Positions 61,701 through 64,000 of a stretch of 64,000 nucleotides of DNA are shown here, piece by piece. Position numbers and translations under genes: made by a program. The notes under the pieces were generated by a model, which did no database searches, had not been told where the DNA came from, and saw nothing but the letters and a program-made list of their open reading frames with translations. Origin of the DNA: Diplonema japonicum (Eukaryota > Euglenozoa > Diplonemea > Diplonemida > Diplonemidae); the NCBI GenBank assembly GCA_964019335.1, contig OZ025713.1, positions 1 through 64,000 of the forward strand. Direction: 5' to 3'. Every line of letters starts with the position of its first letter. Position 1 is the stretch's first letter.

Positions 61701-63914
61701 CCTGGCTGCGAGATCAGAGGGATCTTCGGCCTGCACCCGAGCCAGTCAGCCGCCCTCACGAGCTTCCCACCGTTTGCTGTTGTCATCGCACCAGAACACT
61801 TGTCAGAAGCAAGCTTGGGAAGGACACCGTCAGCAGGTGATATCGTTGCAGCATCCTTCAAGGTTCCCATCCCGAACTGGGAGTTGCTGAAGCCACACTT
61901 CATCCCAAGACAGTCCCAGAAGGTGAGCTCCCTCTCAATAGGTACCGTCACAGTGGTCTCGTTCACAATATCAACAGCAGTGAGCTTGGAGGCGGCCAGT
62001 TCAGGGATGAACTTCGAGATGGGGTCGGAGGGCTTCACCACACCTTCCTCAAAGGCAATAGCAGTGAGCATCCCTGACATGATCTTGGTCATCCCACCCA
62101 TGCGGTAGATCGTAGAGGTCGAAACCTTCTTCCCCTTCGATGCGAACCCTGCCCCGAAGGCCTGTTGCTCACCTGTTTTCGCGTTCCCGACCACCAGCTT
62201 CACCCCCCTGTCGTTGTTGGCCTTCGACCAGTCATCGAACTCCTTCTGGATCTCAGCCACAACAGAGGAATCGAAGCTCACCGGGGAGGGGGGAACAGAG
62301 AGAACTGCCTGTGCCTCACCTTGCATAAGGGTTGCGACCCACCTGTTGAAGTTCTTCTTCACGAAAATCGCTCCGAGCTGCTTGCTGCCGCTCTGTGCCA
62401 GGACAGTGTTCTCCCCTCCCACTCCGTACAGCCCGCTCTCGACGTCGAACTGTGGTGTGTGTGGTGGAAATTCAAGGTGGAAAATGGATGGAAGAAAAGA
62501 CAAAAGAGGGAGAAAAAGACTTGATCACACACCTTAAACATGGTCCCGAAGCTCCCTGTCCACTGGCCAACAGACGTGCTCGACTCCGAGAAGTAAGGGA
62601 AGGAAGGTGCCCCAGACATGTCGTTCTGCGAGCCCTCACGACGCCCGGAGAAGCCCCACCTGAGGGGAAGAAAGAAATGGAAGTATATGGTTTGACTAAA
62701 GAAATCACACACCTCCACTCGCTCTGCTTGGAGAAGTCCCCTGCTGTGTCCATGTACCTGAAGGGAGGGAGGAAGCCCATCCCTTCATCTTCCCTCACAG
62801 TTGGTGACATGAACCTCTTCCACGTCGTCTCGCACGCCACCTCTGCCCCGTTGCTGCCGGTCCCCTTTTGCACCACTGCCTGAAGGAACTTCGCGAAGTC
62901 CTCGAAGGTCATCATGGCCCCTTCCCCGAAGCCAGACACACCAGGGTACGCCGCGTCACCAGACACCTCGAACGGGAACTCCCCCATCAGGTTCCACATG
63001 GAGGCGTCCCATGTCGACACATCGCTTGCCCACATGTTTTGTCCAGCCCGCATCCCTGCAGGGACTGTCCCGCTGGGGAACGATGCCGCAGGAGGGACCT
63101 TGAAGAACAGGTCCGCCACGTCCCCTTTCGGTGAGGTCCCTGTGCGGAGCCAGCTCATGAAGGCACTGTCCATCCCGAGCTTGTTCCACACCTTCTCCCT
63201 CATCAGGGTCTCAGCATCCTTGTTGTACGCCTTCGCAAGGGCCATCCCGATCACGTCGTAGTCGTAGCCATAGTAGGACCTCTCACCTGGCTGCGAGATC
63301 AGAGGGATCTTCGGCCTGCACCCGAGCCAGTCGGCCGCCCTCACGAGCTTCCCACCGTTTGCTGTTGTCATCGCACCAGAACACTTGTCAGAAGCAAGCT
63401 TGGGAAGGACACCGTCAGCAGGTGATATCGTTGCAGCATCCTTCAAGGTTCCCATCCCGAACTGGGAGTTGCTGAAGCCACACTTCATCCCAAGACAGTC
63501 CCAGAAGGTGAGCTCCCTCTTCAATGGCTTCTCGACAGTTGCCCCGTTCACAGAAGAGACAGCAGTGAGCTTGGAGGCGGCCAGTTCAGGGATGAACTTC
63601 GAGATGGGGTCAGAGGGCTTCACCACACCTTCCTCAAAGGCAATAGCAGTGAGCATCCCTGACATGATCTTGGTCATCCCACCCATGCGGTAGATCGTCG
63701 ATGGGGACACCTTCTTCCCCTTCGATGCGAACCCTGCCTCGAATGTCTGTTGCTCACCCGTCTTCGCGTTCCCGACGATGAGCTTCACCCCCCTGTCGTT
63801 GTTGGCCTTCGACCAGTCGTCGAACTCCTTCTGGATCGCCGCGATCTTGCTGGTGTCGAAGGACTGCCCTGCAGCCAGCGCCGCAAGAGCAAGCCATATG
63901 AAGGCTCGTTGCAT
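58784..63914 (-). CDS. Membrane-anchored protein with three tandem beta-lactamase-like pseudoenzyme domains (three exons)
   Basis: Exons 63914-62713, 62659-62533 and 62449-58784 give 1664 residues. Two long frames look like separate genes, but GT-AG introns join them in phase and restore the domain (SEWR|WGFSG and MFK|FDVESG). Order: signal peptide (1-16), three about 450-residue class C beta-lactamase/PBP-like (serpin-unrelated) domains, a 160-residue Thr/Pro stalk of (A-P-[DN]-T) units, a TM helix (about 1606-1627) and a 37-residue tail. In every domain the S-x-x-K nucleophile motif reads G-M-T-K (79-82 in the first), and the Y-x-N motif reads Y-Y-G, so no acyl-serine chemistry is expected. 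Domains 2 and 3 repeat nearly exactly with a 1383-bp DNA period, implying recent conversion. Probably a surface binding receptor, possibly for peptidoglycan-like or D-amino-acid ligands (inference). Confidence 0.88.
62450..62532 (-). other. 83-nt GT-AG intron 2 of the pseudo-beta-lactamase gene
   Basis: Sense boundaries are TTTAAG|GTGTGTGATC and CACACCACAG|TTCGACG, with a pyrimidine-rich middle. Removal restores the FKFDVESGLYG junction present in the other two domains. Confidence 0.9.
62660..62712 (-). other. 53-nt GT-AG intron 1 of the pseudo-beta-lactamase gene
   Basis: Sense boundaries are GTGGAG|GTGTGTGATT and TTCCCCTCAG|GTGGGGC. Both introns share the GTGTGTGAT donor. Removal gives EWRWGFSG, matching the TWKWGFAG of domain 2. 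Confidence 0.9.
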
Positions 63915-63930
63915 TTTGAAGTTGCTTAAT

Positions 63931-63932
63931 CT
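63931..63932 (-). promoter_or_regulatory. Candidate splice acceptor upstream of the pseudo-beta-lactamase gene
   Basis: Sense sequence ATTCTCATCTCTCTTTTCAG followed by a 16-nt leader and ATG. No 5' exon was recognised before the window ends. Confidence 0.65.
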
Positions 63933-64000
63933 GAAAAGAGAGATGAGAATTGGTAGGCAATGCTGGCAAGAAACAGAAAAGAAGCAAGAAGATGCATAGG

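Noticed and set aside
62472-63914. Separate 480-residue beta-lactamase-like gene upstream of a second gene
   Set aside because: The last 60 residues read through two GT-AG introns; splicing fuses it in phase with the following frame and restores conserved domain sequence.
1-64000. tRNA, rRNA, CRISPR or bacterial operon features
   Set aside because: No cloverleaf with a T-loop GGTTCGA motif, no spaced repeat array and no ribosome-binding-site pattern was found by eye; the gene content is eukaryotic.

Overview
This is eukaryotic DNA, most likely from a free-living or symbiotic flagellated protist. GC-rich, intact protein-coding ORFs are separated by AT-rich intergenic DNA full of homopolymers (A/T runs of 15-40, several G/C runs of 15-27). 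The proteins are typically eukaryotic: a prenylated small GTPase, WSC domains, ankyrin and LRR repeats, PLAC8, an ADP-ribosyltransferase-like fold, a cyclic-nucleotide-gated-type channel, DPY30/RIIa motifs (usually ciliary) and a type I receptor on a mucin-like stalk. Every gene I can support lies on the minus strand over 64 kb. Many have a polypyrimidine tract and CAG/AAG splice acceptor 15-60 nt before the ATG, with no recognisable upstream exon. Unidirectional arrays with acceptor-led genes are the pattern of trans-splicing, polycistronic lineages (Euglenozoa such as diplonemids or bodonids; dinoflagellates/perkinsids also possible). Short cis-introns (45-83 nt) argue against a typical trypanosomatid. 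The species cannot be fixed from the sequence.

Layout (all genes minus strand). 0-3.3 kb: an 8-bp satellite beside the C-terminal half of a non-LTR retrotransposon protein. 3.7-5 kb: ubiquitin-like (UBL)+LRR protein. 6.8-8.3 kb: a 1560-bp terminal-inverted-repeat transposon, repeated inverted at 17.9-19.4 kb. 9.5-12.2 kb: UBL+ankyrin protein, an ankyrin-gene fragment and a divergent Rab/Ras GTPase. 12.7-16.5 and 25.8-29.1 kb: two copies of a segmental duplication carrying secreted Cys-rich/WSC proteins with six and four Cys-rich modules. 20.2-24.1 kb: a 20-copy ankyrin protein with one probable intron. 24.5-25.3 kb: UBL+ankyrin protein, followed by an ankyrin pseudogene. 30.1-34.2 kb: duplicated PLAC8-type genes. 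34.5-35.4 kb: EGF-like membrane protein. 36.5-39.1 kb: DPY30-motif protein and a retroelement RNase H fragment. 41.4-50.1 kb: ART-like protein with CxC zinc-type repeats, DEP/cNBD channel, UBL+ankyrin protein and glycosyltransferase-like protein. 53.3-54.6 kb: a second PLAC8 pair. 55.1-56.8 kb: a decayed piggyBac element with intact TTAA/TIR ends. 58.8-63.9 kb: one three-exon gene for a membrane-anchored protein with three tandem beta-lactamase-like domains, all lacking the catalytic serine.

The gene set is weighted to surface or secreted proteins and to repeat-protein scaffolds, many visibly duplicated or internally expanded. The most unusual features are the unidirectional acceptor-led organisation, the UBL-plus-repeat protein family (four members here), the triple pseudo-beta-lactamase receptor, and the ART-like/CxC-repeat protein. 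No tRNA, rRNA, CRISPR array or spliced-leader RNA gene was recognised.
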